The notes under the pieces: generated by a model
The model's input: the letters and a program-made list of their open reading frames with translations, nothing else
Databases searched by the model: none
What the model was told of the DNA's origin: nothing
Part shown: piece after piece, positions 28,643 through 39,800 of the stretch
Position numbering within the stretch: position 1 is the stretch's first letter
How the letters are laid out: the number at the start of each line of letters is the position of its first letter
Made by a program: the position numbers and the translations under genes
Assembly: GCA_964019335.1 (NCBI GenBank)
Contig: OZ025673.1
Coordinates: 1 to 64,000, forward strand
Reading direction: 5' to 3'
Source: Diplonema japonicum
Taxonomy: Eukaryota > Euglenozoa > Diplonemea > Diplonemida > Diplonemidae
Length of the DNA: 64,000 nucleotides

Positions 28643-30052
28643 TTATTGCCGCGGGGTAGCATACCAAAAGACGCAAAAGGGCACCACAAAGACCACACTG
28701 ATCACCAGGTATGCCATCTGTGTATGTATGAATTGTACATAACAACATACAAGCTCTACCTTCGTATGGCCTCCGCGGCAAGTGCTTTGAGATGCCTGCT
28801 TCGTGGAGGTGATGATTGGGGGGATGGTAGCAGGGGAATTAGACGATAGGAGGCGTGTTGCTGTGTGGCTAAGAGGAGGTTTAATAATACCTTTTAGAAG
28901 CTCGGGGGGATCATACTGCGCACTGTGGTGCAAGGTACTAGGAGCCGCCTTCGGGCGTGTCACCTCCTTCCCTACATTTATGGAGTGCGCTTTGGGATCG
29001 CTCGTCTCGCGCTTCTTGCTCTCCTTATCTGTCAACACACGCACTTTGGTCCTCGTATCACAACCTCCCTCATTCCTTGGTGTGTCTGCATATGTGAATA
29101 CTAACACAGCGCTGAACGAACCTGGGCAGTTCACATCTTCCTTGTGTTCGATGTCCACACAGCACACGTTGGGTAGCTCCTTTTTAATATCTCGTTTCAG
29201 TTGTTCCTCGTCGATCATGATGTTGTTGCCGAGCAGGATGTGGTCCTGCCTTAGGGTGCTCTTCGGGGTTTGTTTGGGCTTAGGCACCGTGGGTGCAAGG
29301 GGCCTAGGGCACTTACCGCTGTTCAGAGATTCGGGGTCAGGAGTGTCCCTCGTTTTTGATGGTAAGGAGGGAGCAAGCTTGATTTTAGTCTCACACCATC
29401 CTTTCAATTCATTTACCTTGGGCAGCGAGGGCTCAGTGTCGAGGGGCACGCTCTTCGTTTCCGAGAGTACCAAGACATCGTAGATGTCTGCACCGTACTG
29501 CAACAGGGGATGGGTCCCGAACTGCACTTCATTGAGGGTGCTGTACAGGTCTTCAAAGGTAGTGATTCGCTTTTCGAAATGCTTCTTTGTGTCCTCTTGT
29601 TGCTGCACCACTTCGATAGGGCTCTTGGCACAGCCAGGGAAGCAGTGAATTCGACTCCCTTTTTTTGCCTTGTGGCGTCGACCTCGAAGGCCGATAGCAT
29701 GCCCCTTGACCCCCCGCCTGCTTTCACCATGGTAAGAGTACTCGTTTAGCGGAAGCGGTGCCAAGGGGTTCGGCTCGCTTAGCACAGGGTCAAGCAGGCA
29801 CTCTTCTACCACACAAAGGTCAGATGCGACAGCCTCCTTGTCTTCATCCGCGGGCAGCCCCGCCAAGACTTTCTGTTTGCGGTGTGTTGCTGAACAACCA
29901 TGACATACCCCTAATTCCTTCAACCGAAACATCCACTTCAGCTTCTCCTTACTGCTCATTGTTGGCAGCCCGCCACTTGCTGCCTTCGTTAGTTCTTCGA
30001 CTATCTCCCCGCAGCTCATGAGATCCCTCCTCTCCTTATCTGTGCTGGACAT
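28643..30052 (-). CDS. Tail-anchored hypothetical protein, 458 residues
   Basis: Two exons (28751-30052 and 28643-28717). The 33-nt intron (GTATG...CACAG) is a multiple of three without a stop, so read-through would add 11 residues; its donor and acceptor match the other introns. The C-terminus is a single hydrophobic helix (MAYLVISVVFVVPFCVFW), so the protein is probably tail-anchored in the ER or outer mitochondrial membrane. The rest has a CHGCSATHRKQK patch near residue 50 and a Pro-rich linker. Family unknown. Confidence 0.6.
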   Translation of the reverse strand: MSSTDKERRDLMSCGEIVEELTKAASGGLPTMSSKEKLKWMFRLKELGVCHGCSATHRKQKVLAGLPADEDKEAVASDLCVVEECLLDPVLSEPNPLAPLPLNEYSYHGESRRGVKGHAIGLRGRRHKAKKGSRIHCFPGCAKSPIEVVQQQEDTKKHFEKRITTFEDLYSTLNEVQFGTHPLLQYGADIYDVLVLSETKSVPLDTEPSLPKVNELKGWCETKIKLAPSLPSKTRDTPDPESLNSGKCPRPLAPTVPKPKQTPKSTLRQDHILLGNNIMIDEEQLKRDIKKELPNVCCVDIEHKEDVNCPGSFSAVLVFTYADTPRNEGGCDTRTKVRVLTDKESKKRETSDPKAHSINVGKEVTRPKAAPSTLHHSAQYDPPELLKGIIKPPLSHTATRLLSSNSPATIPPIITSTKQASQSTCRGGHTKVELVCCYVQFIHTQMAYLVISVVFVVPFCVFWYATPRQ

Positions 30053-30240
30053 ATTCTGATAGGTAAAGTACTTCGCTAGAAACACAGTTAAATATTTAAC
30101 GAGATCAATTCAAGTAAATTAAAATAAGAAGAAATCATAAAAACTGCCGATTTCGCACTTCCAGCAAAAAAAAAAAGAAAAAAAAGTTATGTGTACAACT
30201 AAAAGTACAAAATAACGACAAAATTTGTTAAAGTTATGGG

Positions 30241-30272
<32 letters not shown>

Positions 30273-30377
30273 ACATTTAAGGGTATGTGGCAGGACGCCT
30301 GAAAAAGAATAACAAAAAAAAAAAGAAACCCCACCCGTTTTTCTCTAAACCCAAAACACTGCCAACCTTCTATTATC
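30053..30377. other. Intergenic A/T-rich spacer with 29-nt poly(A)
   Basis: Non-coding. Holds an uninterrupted A run at 30241-30269 (T run on the coding strand) plus shorter runs. No gene. Confidence 0.7.
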
Positions 30378-31331
30378 TCACTTCTTCTCCTGCTTTGCCT
30401 GCCAGGACATGACGGACCTCAGGAACTGGTCAACACCGCCCCTCGTCAGATCTGTTGAAGCAGGCAGTCCGAAGGCGGTGGTGAGCTCTTCTCTGGCAGA
30501 AGGGTCAGAGAGAGCCGCCTGCAGGATCTCAAGTGTCTGCCTGAACTGCGGCGACCTGATCTCATCCAGGGTAGAGGTTTCGATGCCTTCAGGGAAATGT
30601 TCACTGAGACGCTCTTCGAACGCATCCTTGTCGCCAGACAGGATCTGCCTCACGGCGTCCTGTGCGAACAGGTCGGTCAGATGTACGTCGGCCTGTGTCT
30701 GCTGTGTGGGCAAAGACTGAGCAGCTGCCTGCGGTGCGCCAGCAGCATCACCACCCCTCATGCCACCTAGAATGGCCTGCAGTGTGTTCAAATCAATGTT
30801 AGCACCACCAACCCCAGCCCCAGCCCCCCCAACACTTCCGCCCGTAGCGGACATTGTACCCTGAGTGCCAGCAGACATGCTTCCCGTGGTGTCGCGCAGG
30901 TCGTACCCCTCCATAGGGACATCTCCCGAATCAGGCCTGCACTTCCTCGGGTCCTTGATGAAGGAGTTGATAAGGGTACAGTAGTGGTCATCCTTCTCAG
31001 TGTTAGGCTCCTGCATCCAGAAGAAGAACTCCTTGCTGCTCTGGCCCTGCTGGAACTGCAGCAGGTACACCCTTCCGGAAGTGCACTTTTCCACCCTGAA
31101 GTACTTTGCCTCGTCTGCGAAGATCATGAGCTCGTCTTCGATGTTGCCCGACATCCTGTCCTTCCACTGGAAGTGGATGAAGCCCTGGTCACCGATAATC
31201 TGCACCATACCCTTCCTCGTGTCGGCCCTCACAGTCGTCCCGGACTTGTGCATCTTACCGGCTCTGAAACTAAGCGCGGGCTTGGGGCCTGTCTGCTGCG
31301 CAGCTCCGAATAAGTTAGAAAACCCAGACAT
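30378..31331 (-). CDS. ADRM1: 26S proteasome ubiquitin receptor Rpn13
   Basis: A 317-residue protein. An N-terminal Pru domain (FRAGKMHKSG, LIHFQW-like IHFQWKDR, VYLLQFQ, FFFWMQEPNTEKDD) binds ubiquitin and docks on the 19S particle. A Gly-rich linker and a C-terminal DEUBAD domain (about 225-317), which recruits the deubiquitinase UCH37, follow. Length and order match human ADRM1. The pyrimidine tract TTTCCACCACAG ends 19 nt before the ATG. Confidence 0.93.
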   Translation of the reverse strand: MSGFSNLFGAAQQTGPKPALSFRAGKMHKSGTTVRADTRKGMVQIIGDQGFIHFQWKDRMSGNIEDELMIFADEAKYFRVEKCTSGRVYLLQFQQGQSSKEFFFWMQEPNTEKDDHYCTLINSFIKDPRKCRPDSGDVPMEGYDLRDTTGSMSAGTQGTMSATGGSVGGAGAGVGGANIDLNTLQAILGGMRGGDAAGAPQAAAQSLPTQQTQADVHLTDLFAQDAVRQILSGDKDAFEERLSEHFPEGIETSTLDEIRSPQFRQTLEILQAALSDPSAREELTTAFGLPASTDLTRGGVDQFLRSVMSWQAKQEKK

Positions 31332-31349
31332 TGAAAGTGTGAAGGGTGG

Positions 31350-31375
31350 CTGTGGTGGAAAGGTTTTTGCGAGAA
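31350..31375 (-). promoter_or_regulatory. Predicted trans-splice acceptor of the Rpn13 gene
   Basis: Minus-strand CCTTTCCACCACAG with the AG at 31351-31350, in front of the ATG at 31331. Inferred from the same pattern at other genes. Confidence 0.4.
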
Positions 31376-33779
31376 GAAAAAAAGAAAGAAAAGTACCGGA
31401 TTTGGAAATTTGTTCGCCCGGAGTTAACTTCACCAATTCTGAGGGTGAAGGAGTACACAGGTTGACTAGTAACTAAGGGCCGCTTGCAAAAACCAGTCAT
31501 ATCTTCCGAAGCCGGAGTGGGTGCCATAACCTCATGACATGGGGGCATTTTAATTTAGTTTATCCAGCCTGCACGCCCGGCTCGCTTAACGGGGTGTCGC
31601 CACGCCTTCATTGCTTCATACAATCCACGTTAGGTGCTCATCCATGATGCTAAAGAATGGGAAGTACCAGATGTTCGCCTTCTTTTTCCGGGCGAAATAT
31701 ACTTGCGGATGCGGTAATAAAGGTCAAAATAAAAACAAGAAAAGAAGAAAATAAAAAGAAGAAAACTAATCCAAATGGACACCTTGACACCATCTGGGGC
31801 CACCCTCGTTCGCACATACACTTTTCTCGCGTTTTTTCTTTCTCTTTTTTCTTTTTAAACTGCTCAAAAGCAGCGGTTGAGCAACTTTGCCATCTATATT
31901 GGCATGTGCCCCTGGCGACGGGGATGCGACTTGGATCTCACCAACACAAGAGCCTCTCACGTTACTTGTCTAAGTGGTTGAGCGGAGTGACCTGACCCAA
32001 CCATAAAAATACTAGTACAAGGCTCACCACGTGATTCAACTCGAGAATGGGCAAAAGAGAGAAACGGAAAGAAGACGAAGAGGGAATGAAACAGATAGAC
32101 CTTCCCCCCCCCACCTCCCCTTTTTTTTTCGTTGCCACATAAGAAAAAAAATAACACTTCAGAGAATACCCGCATACCCCCTCCTCTCCCCAGGCATTCC
32201 CCTTTTTATTTTTCTTTTCTTTACTTCATTTCTTATAGGGTTGCTCGGGGGGAAGAAACAAAACACTTTTTATTAAAAAAGCAAAGAAACTAGGGGGGGG
32301 GGGGGGGGGGATCATGGTATAAATCAGTACCAAACATAGTTTTCTAGTGGTCTAGAAAGTGGGAGGGGAAAGGAGGTGAAAAAAAAAAAACAAAAAAGGA
32401 GGGTGTGCGAAAAATATGTGGACAAGACAGGTGGGGACATTATGCAAGTGGTGGTACGTGATAAGGCATATTGCCTGCCGAACCTTAAGTGCTTTGTGAT
32501 AAGAGGGAAGGGAAATGTTACATGTTTAGTTTCTTCAGAGAAGAGAAGTTTCCTTTTGCTTTTTATTGTACATTTCTTCTTTGGAAAGAAAAAAAACAAA
32601 AGAGGGAGCGGGGTGCCTTAGCTTTTACTTCCTAACCCGCCCTGCTCCCTCTCCTTAAAATAAACACAATACAAAAAAATAAAGTAAACGCGGGCGCCCC
32701 AGTTTTCTTCTTTTTCTTTTTTCACTCTTTCTTTCTTTTACGCGGAAGTCTTTTCTTTTTTTCTTGAAAGAGAACATGTGATTGATGAGCTCTCGTCACC
32801 TCCGTCTTCGTCTTCCTTTGCATACAAGCAATCATGGAAGGGCAGCTGGGGTGTGGGGTATGGGGACAACAACATAAAAAAAGTTAGAAAAAAGAAAAGT
32901 TAGAAAATATGAGAAAAAAACTGGATGTCACACACATGCTCCGCACGAAAGGCCCTAAATGAGGAGGGCACGCACCGTACTAGGTAGCTCAGTTCGGATA
33001 TATCTTGGCTCCTCAAGGTACTGTCCTCTTACAGGCGAGAGGAACCCTTCAACGACTTCGCCACCATGGTCTCCGCATTTAAAAAAAAAGGGCGGGGGGG
33101 GATAAGATTGGAAAAAAAAGTTACTCGAAGTCCGGAAAAGAGTTAAAGGTGGGTGGGAGAGCATAATAATACATAGTTCCCGCGACTTCTTCGAATAATA
33201 TTCGATAAATTCTGCGATCTTTCAAACTAAGGGTTTCCAAGCTGGTGTCTACCTTCCCAACCAATACGGGTCGTGGTTGCCACACGATATCTTAGGGATA
33301 TTATCAAAACCTTGGAACAAGAGCATCATTCATGTGCCCCGCTTCTTTTCAACCAGCTTTAGATTCTCTATGTATAGTCAAAGCCTTCCAGCCCTCTTAA
33401 ACGGTGCCCAAGGCGAGTCCCGGAGGTAGTCGCATGAGCTTCTTCTTGCACAAGGGACGAAAAAAAACAATGACAAGAGTGGTGTCAAAAGGAAAGCGGT
33501 TCCCCTGGCGATGCACTGTACGCCATGTCCTCTTCTTCCATGAGTTCAGCACCAGTTGTGAATGTCTTCGTCTTTGGCGCAAAAGACAAGAAACCATGGC
33601 TTCGGGCAGAAGGTGCTGATTGCTGAATACATATCTCATGTGTTTTTATAGTGAGATAAAAAAAAGAGGGGAAAAAAAGATGGGGGGCTTTTCCAGAATT
33701 TCGAGGGGAGTACATTTCTTTAAGCTTTTTTTTGGGGGGGCGTGCCAACCTTAGGGGAGAGGGTAAGGGACTCAAGACA
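31376..33779. other. 2.4-kb gene-poor intergenic region
   Basis: No coding frame with homology. It is full of homopolymers and pyrimidine/purine tracts, including 18 consecutive G at 32293-32310. Two stretches with balanced composition (about 31880-31990 and 33200-33420) could be RNA genes or UTRs, but I see no tRNA or rRNA signature. A short minus-strand ORF near 33485-33540 (MEEEDMAYSASPGE) has no support. Confidence 0.5.
32293..32310. repeat. 18-nt poly(G) tract
   Basis: Uninterrupted G run in the 31.4-33.8 kb spacer; similar runs at 48680-48691 and 61706-61721, all intergenic. Confidence 0.9.
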
Positions 33780-35289
33780 CTATTTCCCTTCCGCTTGGCT
33801 CATGACCTTCATAAGTAGATCCTTAGAAAGCCCGCTCTTCCCCATGGAAGCCAGAAGAGGATCCTCTTCCACCAGCGGTTCTTTTGACCACTCTGCAAAC
33901 CACGCTCTCCTTTCTTCGGAGCCAAACTTCAGCGCAGCGATGCTAGCAGGAACATTTATGTTCATGATCTCTTTTTCGTGCTCTTGCACGTCGACAGGTC
34001 TCAGGTCGATCGGGCCCCCACTGTGAGAGTGACATCTTGCGTCGTGCACATACTCTGTTCTGCTCTCAGCCTCCTTCAGGATATCCAGCGGCGCTCTGTC
34101 AGGCGAAAAGTCTATTTTCTTGTAATGTATCTGTGTGTTGTATAAATAGTATTAACCTGTCTGTCTGTCTCCATACCAGCTTTTTCATCTCCGCGTCATC
34201 AAGCGTTGTGAAGTCGCAGCTCGTTTCTGTGCATTTTTTCTCTTCTTTCAGCTTCCTCAGTTCTTCCCTGACCTGCTCGAATCGCAGATCTACGCAGGCC
34301 GGCGTGTCCATCCCGCCCTTCTCCGCCATTCCAGCGTATGCAACTTTGAATTTCTCCATCCCAGAGTTGTATGGCCCTGCCAGCACTTCGTGCTCCGGAC
34401 GCTCTTCTTTGCAGTCCAATTCGCCACCTAGCTGCACAATCATAGCCGAGATGTTGTCCTTACTGCCGCGTGCCATTGCTTCGTCGCAGACCTGCGATGC
34501 GATCAATGCGAGGTCCTGTATGGTATGAGGAAGGTTGCAAAGGAATCTTCATACCAGCTTTCTGTCCAGTCTTTCAAATATGAAATCGATGACAGACTCG
34601 TTACAGAAGACATCCGACTCGAACACCCCATCGCAGCACAGCAGCACGAAGTCGCCTTCCTCCGCATCGTCGATGTGCATGAACTCTGGCACAGCGATCA
34701 CCTTGCTGTGGTACTCGCCTTGGTCCTTGTACGTCGCGTCACCAAAAGCTCTGCTGACGGCGAGGGATCCGTCGACTCTGCCATTTGACACGTACCCGGC
34801 TGCAGCCTCAATACGTGCTTTTTCCTGAGTCAGGGTTGGCTTGTGGTCAAGTGTCAGAGACACAGATGAACGATGCGCCCTCCTCCCGAGCACGATCCTG
34901 CTGTCACCTACGTTGGCAACCTGTAGTTTGTACTTGCTGCCTACTTTCCGTGCTGTCAGAAAGGTGCCCGTGGAACCCCCATCAGTGCCCCTTAGCAGGA
35001 ATTCTTTGTCTATTTTCAGCGACATTTCTTGCAACTCGTGATCACTGATGGGCATCTCGATATCGTTTAACAGTACAGGGAACCTGCCTGCTACGTATTC
35101 AGAGCACAAAGGCCCGCAGTGCCCGTCGAAGACCCCGAAGAAGCCCCAGTCGTCTCTGTGGTATATTGTGTGCGCATCTTCCATTTTGTCCCTGAACCCG
35201 TTCATGTACCCCACCCCTATGTGGAACAGGGGCGTCGTCTTTCGTTCTAATATCTTTGTAGTCACCGGCTTTGACAGTATGGGACCCAT
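33780..35289 (-). CDS. PP2C-type Ser/Thr protein phosphatase
   Basis: Three exons (34555-35289, 34177-34515, 33780-34130) give 474 residues. The introns are 39 and 46 nt, the latter holding a (GACA)n-like repeat. PP2C motifs: YMNGFRDKMEDAH, FFGVFDGHCG (metal-binding Asp), VANVGDSRIVLG, SLAVSRAFGD, LLCCDGVFE and GSKDNISAMIV. These are Mg/Mn-dependent phosphatases that reverse kinase signalling. The C-terminal 180 residues after the domain are charged and unassigned. Confidence 0.92.
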
Positions 35290-35406
35290 CTTACCTTGTT
35301 TTTCTTTTCCAGTTTATCCCCCACGCTGCGTTTGTTTTTATTATTATTATTTATGTAATGAATACAACATAACACACGACAAAAAAACACACTCGTAATA
35401 TGCACG

Positions 35407-35435
35407 CCCTCCCCTCCCCTCCCCTCCCCTCCCCT
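35407..35435. repeat. (CCCCT)n microsatellite
   Basis: Six near-perfect 5-bp units just 3' of the Pkr1-like gene stop codon. Confidence 0.9.
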
Positions 35436-35446
35436 TTGCTTTCTGC

Positions 35447-35862
35447 TTACTTGTCCTTTTTCGTCTCGCTGGACTTTTCGCCATCTTTTCCTTCTTCACC
35501 AATGACGTGGAAATCTTCATTGTTGAGGATAAGAGAGAAGAACCTGTTTTATTTTGTTTTTTCCAATAGGCATACCAATTTGTTGATAGCACCAACCCAA
35601 AGAGCAAACCCATCATGATCTTAAGGTGAATGTTCTCGCCGTCAACGAAAATGAGAACACTCAGGATGACAGCAAGAATAACGAAAATGACATTGATAAC
35701 CATCTGCATGGTGTGCGTGAGACCACTCCCCGGCACTAGCACAGAACTTACTGCCTGCACCAACCAGCTTTCCTCTTCCTCAGGGTTCTGCACAGCATCT
35801 GCCACGACCTGCTCTTCTGACGACTCTACCACTTGCTTCTGTGCTGCCTTCTTCTTCCCCAT
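35447..35862 (-). CDS. PKR1: Pkr1-like V-ATPase assembly factor
   Basis: Two exons (35576-35862 and 35447-35543) with a 32-nt GTATG intron encode 127 residues. Without the splice the frame continues into a basic, unlikely tail; the splice restores NWFF. It has two adjacent membrane helices (VINVIFVILAVILSVLIF and LKIMMGLLFGLVL), preceded by SSVLVPGSGLTHTM, matching the pattern of yeast Pkr1, an ER membrane protein needed for V-ATPase Vo assembly. The tail is acidic and lysine-rich (GEEGKDGEKSSETKKDK). Confidence 0.7.
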
Positions 35863-37333
35863 TTTCTCCTTCTTTTTTTCTTCTCTTTTCTTCTTTTCCT
35901 AGGTGAGGATTAGGGAGAAAAATATGAGTTAAAGGGGGGTTGTTGTATGACACCTCCTCTTTAGCTTTCCCTTGGCTGCTTTTCCCTCCAACACCTCTAG
36001 GTCGTGCTTGGCCTTTGAATTGCTCTCTTGCTCCACTCGATCGCTCACCGAGGGACCTCACGGTCACGTTGTCTCAAAGTCGTGCCAGCTCCGTCGCCGA
36101 TACTACCGTGGTCTTGCTCCCTCCATGCCAGCGCGCTGGAAGAAAAAAAAGAAAAGAAAAGAAACGAAGAAAAGAAAAAAAAGATCAGCGGACACGGTGG
36201 GAAGACGAAGGGAATAGAAGGGTAACTAACTTACCACCGAAGCAAAAAGAGGAAAAGAAAAAAATGGGGGGGGGAAGATTCAAAACCCGCTGGAGTGCCC
36301 GACACGAAGGTTCAGTATTTCGTACGGCTACCGGGCTGGCGACACCTGACCCCCTTGGGTTAAAAAATATCCCAACTAAGCCCCGACCAAAGGAGTGGGC
36401 TCAAGGACTTTTGGAGATGCAAACAGGCAGGGAATCTAGCAGACTTGAAATCTTAAAAAACGTGGATCTTGGAGGTGAGGGAAATTCTGGCAGGAGCCGT
36501 TGGAAAGATAAGGGGACATATAAAGTTCTTACTTCTTGTCATTCTTTTTTTTTTTTTTTTTGTATTGCCTGAGCCCACATACCATGTGCAAGAACAAGCA
36601 GATACATGAAACACTGGATGGGGAAAGGGGCGAATGGGTAGCGGCAAATAAGAAAACACACTGCAAAGAAAGGGGGGGGGGGAAAGAAAAACTTTCAAAA
36701 AAAATCACTATGGTGCAGAATTATAAGCAACGCCTCACCAAAAAAAAAAAAAAAAGAAAAGAAAATCACTAAAGATAAGGGAAAGAGAAAACAGATTCAA
36801 ACCACATAACCATTCCGTCCCACCTTCTCATTTCTTCCATCAAGCTTTTCTTCTTCCCTTCATTCTTTCTTCCTTTTCTGAGGCCCTTCCTTCCTTCTTT
36901 TTTTATCCTCGTATCCATTCCACTGTTGGGCTACCTGATTTTCGCGTTCACCCAAGAATGTAAAAAGAGCAAAGAAAAGGAATTACAAAAAAAAAAAAAA
37001 AAAGAAGAACACCTCATACCACTCTCTCCAGGAGCAAAGAAAGCATCTTGGTGACACCCGAACATTCCTCGAAACAAGCCAAAAAAAAAAAAAGAAGAAA
37101 ATCGAAAATCGGAAGGTGGGGACAGAAACAAGAAGAAAAAAAAAAACTAAATTTACTTTTTCTAGACCCTAAGGGAAAAGAAGAAAGAAGAAGAAGAAAA
37201 AAAGAGAAATGAGGAAGGAGGAGAGAAGGGAAGAGCAATTTCTAAAAAAAAAGGGGGGGTTTATTTTTTCTTTTTTTTTAATTCTTTTTTTTTTGTTCCC
37301 ACGCAGATCTTTTTTCCGGAGAAAAAAAAATCT
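35863..37333. other. 1.5-kb intergenic low-complexity region
   Basis: Dominated by A, T, GA and CT runs. A plus-strand 210-residue ORF (35940-36572) is low-complexity and on the wrong strand; I do not call it. A non-repetitive segment at 36280-36480 is unassigned. Confidence 0.5.
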
Positions 37334-38535
37334 CTATTTCTTAACACGGTCATCGATGCCGATGACCATAGGTGTGGGGGCCTCTTGACCCTTTTTGCGG
37401 TAGATGGTGATCTCCTGCTGCTTAAAGTATCTGAAAAAGATTTGTGTTTTACATGATTCTTCAAAAAAGCACACCTCTTCCCATCACCAGTTACAAGCAC
37501 CAGGTTCACATAGTACTTCACAGAGAACATTTTGTTAACGGAGGTGTAAGAAGGGGTGAGTAGCGGTACGCTGTTGAGGTACAGACGGATGGGGACCACC
37601 TCACCCGGGACTGGCAGCCCATCCATAATCTCAAACTTCTGCAGAGTCTCTGTTTCAAAGAACTGGTTTTGCCCCGTGCCGATATACTCCCTCCTCACCA
37701 GCGAAACCTCGCCATAATGCAGGTCTAACTTGGCCACCTTGAACCCGACCTGTGGCAGGGATTAGGATGAAGTTAGTTAAGCATACCTGTCCAACCACCC
37801 TCTCCTTGATATGGAATATTTTCTTATCATATTTGAACTCGATGTGCAGCACGTCGTCCACACCCACCTCCATCCTTACACCTTTCGAGAAATCTGTCTC
37901 GCGAGCGTACGGCTTGTCCTAAGAAAAGGTTTGATTTGAAATATAATAAGAGGGGCAGGGGACACACCTCGCTTCTGTCGTTCAGCTCTTGGAACTGGTC
38001 ATCGATTATCGAGACCCATAATTCTTCTTTGAAGGAAACATTTACCATCGACTTCTTTATCGTCAGCTTGAGCAAGTACTGCACCTTTGCGTTCACCCCC
38101 CTGTAACTGTCGTACTCCTTTTCCACGTCGAAGTTGAACTCCAGCGGTGTACGGTCACAGAGAGTCCCGCCGTCAGGCTGATATTTCTTCTCCTTCCGCA
38201 TGAACTCGACCCGTTCCTCCTTGTCCGCGTTGACAGTGATAACTCCCACAAACTCTATGAGGATGCCCTGGTGCGTGATCTTACCCTTCGGCAGCAGTAT
38301 GAACTTTCCTGCTACAGGTTCTTTTCCGCTAAATAAATACATCTTCTGCGAAGAGAACTCTTGCCTGCCGTGGATTTCACAAAAGAGGGCCATACCTGTC
38401 CTCCACGAGGATCTTGCCGTCCACCGTCTTGTCCTTGAAGCTCACTTCGATGTCGCACCCGTCAACCTTCTTCATCATCTTGCCGAAGAAGCCCGTCTTC
38501 TTCTGCTCTTCGGGGGGCTTCGACATTTGCAACAT
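37334..38535 (-). CDS. VPS26: Retromer subunit VPS26
   Basis: Five exons (38396-38535, 37968-38364, 37787-37918, 37475-37749, 37334-37430) give 346 residues, the family length. The introns are 31, 49, 37 and 44 nt; the second and fourth use a GTGTG donor. Arrestin-fold motifs match VPS26: HQGILIEFVGVI, YDSYRGVNAKVQYLLKLT, VDDVLHIEFKYD, IGTGQNQFFETETL, FEIMDGLPVPGEVVPIR, then YFKQQEITIYRKK. VPS26 works with VPS29 and VPS35 to recycle receptors from endosomes to the Golgi. The last exon lies beyond any continuous ORF and is found only by splicing. Confidence 0.95.
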
Positions 38536-38602
38536 TGTGTATGAACTTCCCTCCTACATGTGTGGACAACCGCAACGCAAACTAACAAAAAAAAACATTA
38601 AT

Positions 38603-39559
38603 CTAAGAACTCTTTTCATAAACCTTGCTCACAGGCGGGTGTCCCTTCTCACTTCGGAAGCTCAGAAGCGACTCAGCTGTTTTTTGGAACACATCTCTTC
38701 CGAGAAGCATGTAGGCCAAGTCAAGAAGACGCCCTGCTTCCGTGTGCTGTGCCGTCCCTGGCTGCACCAGAGCAAGGTAGTTCAACCCCACCTCGAGGCC
38801 GTGGCCGAAGTCACACTCATCGTTGGCGATGTCAACAAATTGGGATATAGACGCCAAGCTGTCTGCCTGGGTCTTGCTGTTAGTGCCGTCCATCGCTTTC
38901 AAGATCAGCTTCTTTAGCTCATTAACACTACAACTCATATTTCTGTACCCGACGTCCGTCCTTTTGTTGAAGGGTACGGACATGCCAAGCTTGCTCAGTG
39001 GCTGAGCTATGGCTTTCTTCGTTCTCCGTTGTTTCAAGTCACCAAGGCTAACAGCCTTCTGCTTGTCTTCTGCCATGGCCCCCTTCAACAGCGCAGACAG
39101 CTTGGTCTCCTTTGTTTCCACACACCGCTGTACCAGAAACTGCAGCAGCGTCTGGGCACAAATGTCAAACTCATAACTGTCGAGGGTCCCCTTCACCACC
39201 ATACCGGGCTGCTCCTCAGGGTCGTCCCTATGGTAGCACCAGTGCTTGCTGGGCCTGTTCGTACCTGCGTCTGTGAGAATAGTCATAACCTCAGGGGGGT
39301 CGTACTGGTAACGCCAATGCATGTTCAAATCAACTCCTGAAGGAAGCACACCCTTCAGCACCTCAAAGGGCCCTACCAGCCTCACACCCAAAGCGCTGAA
39401 TGCTTCCAATGGTGTCTTGGGACTTACTTGCACTGCAATGCTGTACACCAAAAGGACTTCACGCGGGATAGGCATTCCGTAGGCATCGCTCAGGTCACCT
39501 ATGTCAACTGCACCGTCCCTCTCCTCATCGTCTTCAACTCGTCCTTTCTTTGGAGGCAT
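38603..39559 (-). CDS. HPF1: Histone PARylation factor 1 (HPF1) homologue
   Basis: A 318-residue single-exon protein. It aligns with human HPF1 at LVGPFEVLKG, LNMHWRYQYDPPEV, CYHRDDPEEQP, VPFNKRTDVGYRN and FVDIANDECDFGHGLEVG. HPF1 completes the active site of PARP1/2 and switches ADP-ribosylation from Glu/Asp to Ser; the catalytic Glu (human E284) is E248 here, preceded by the conserved Asp. The start MPPKKGR is basic, compatible with nuclear location. It implies that a PARP1-like enzyme is encoded elsewhere in this genome. Confidence 0.92.
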   Translation of the reverse strand: MPPKKGRVEDDEERDGAVDIGDLSDAYGMPIPREVLLVYSIAVQVSPKTPLEAFSALGVRLVGPFEVLKGVLPSGVDLNMHWRYQYDPPEVMTILTDAGTNRPSKHWCYHRDDPEEQPGMVVKGTLDSYEFDICAQTLLQFLVQRCVETKETKLSALLKGAMAEDKQKAVSLGDLKQRRTKKAIAQPLSKLGMSVPFNKRTDVGYRNMSCSVNELKKLILKAMDGTNSKTQADSLASISQFVDIANDECDFGHGLEVGLNYLALVQPGTAQHTEAGRLLDLAYMLLGRDVFQKTAESLLSFRSEKGHPPVSKVYEKSS

Positions 39560-39800
39560 TCCTTTTGTGAGTGATACAGTTTGTGGGAGGAAGTGAAAGG
39601 TGTTAATGTTTTAAAGTAAAGGGGGAACGCCAATTTACTGCATCACTGAAAGCAGGTACTGGATGAAAGGGGGCGTGTCCTCATTCAATTATAGAGGAGC
39701 ACCACGCAACATAGTTAACTATTCTAATAAAAAATCAGGACTGCGCATGTTAAGTCTTTCTTCAAGAAAAATATTTACAAGCCGGGGGAGTGTAACAAAA

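Noticed and set aside
32980-33075. tRNA-like sequence containing TAGCTCAG
   Set aside because: No matching T-arm, anticodon stem or acceptor stem could be formed.
35940-36572. Plus-strand 210-residue ORF
   Set aside because: Low-complexity composition, wrong strand for the region and no domain.
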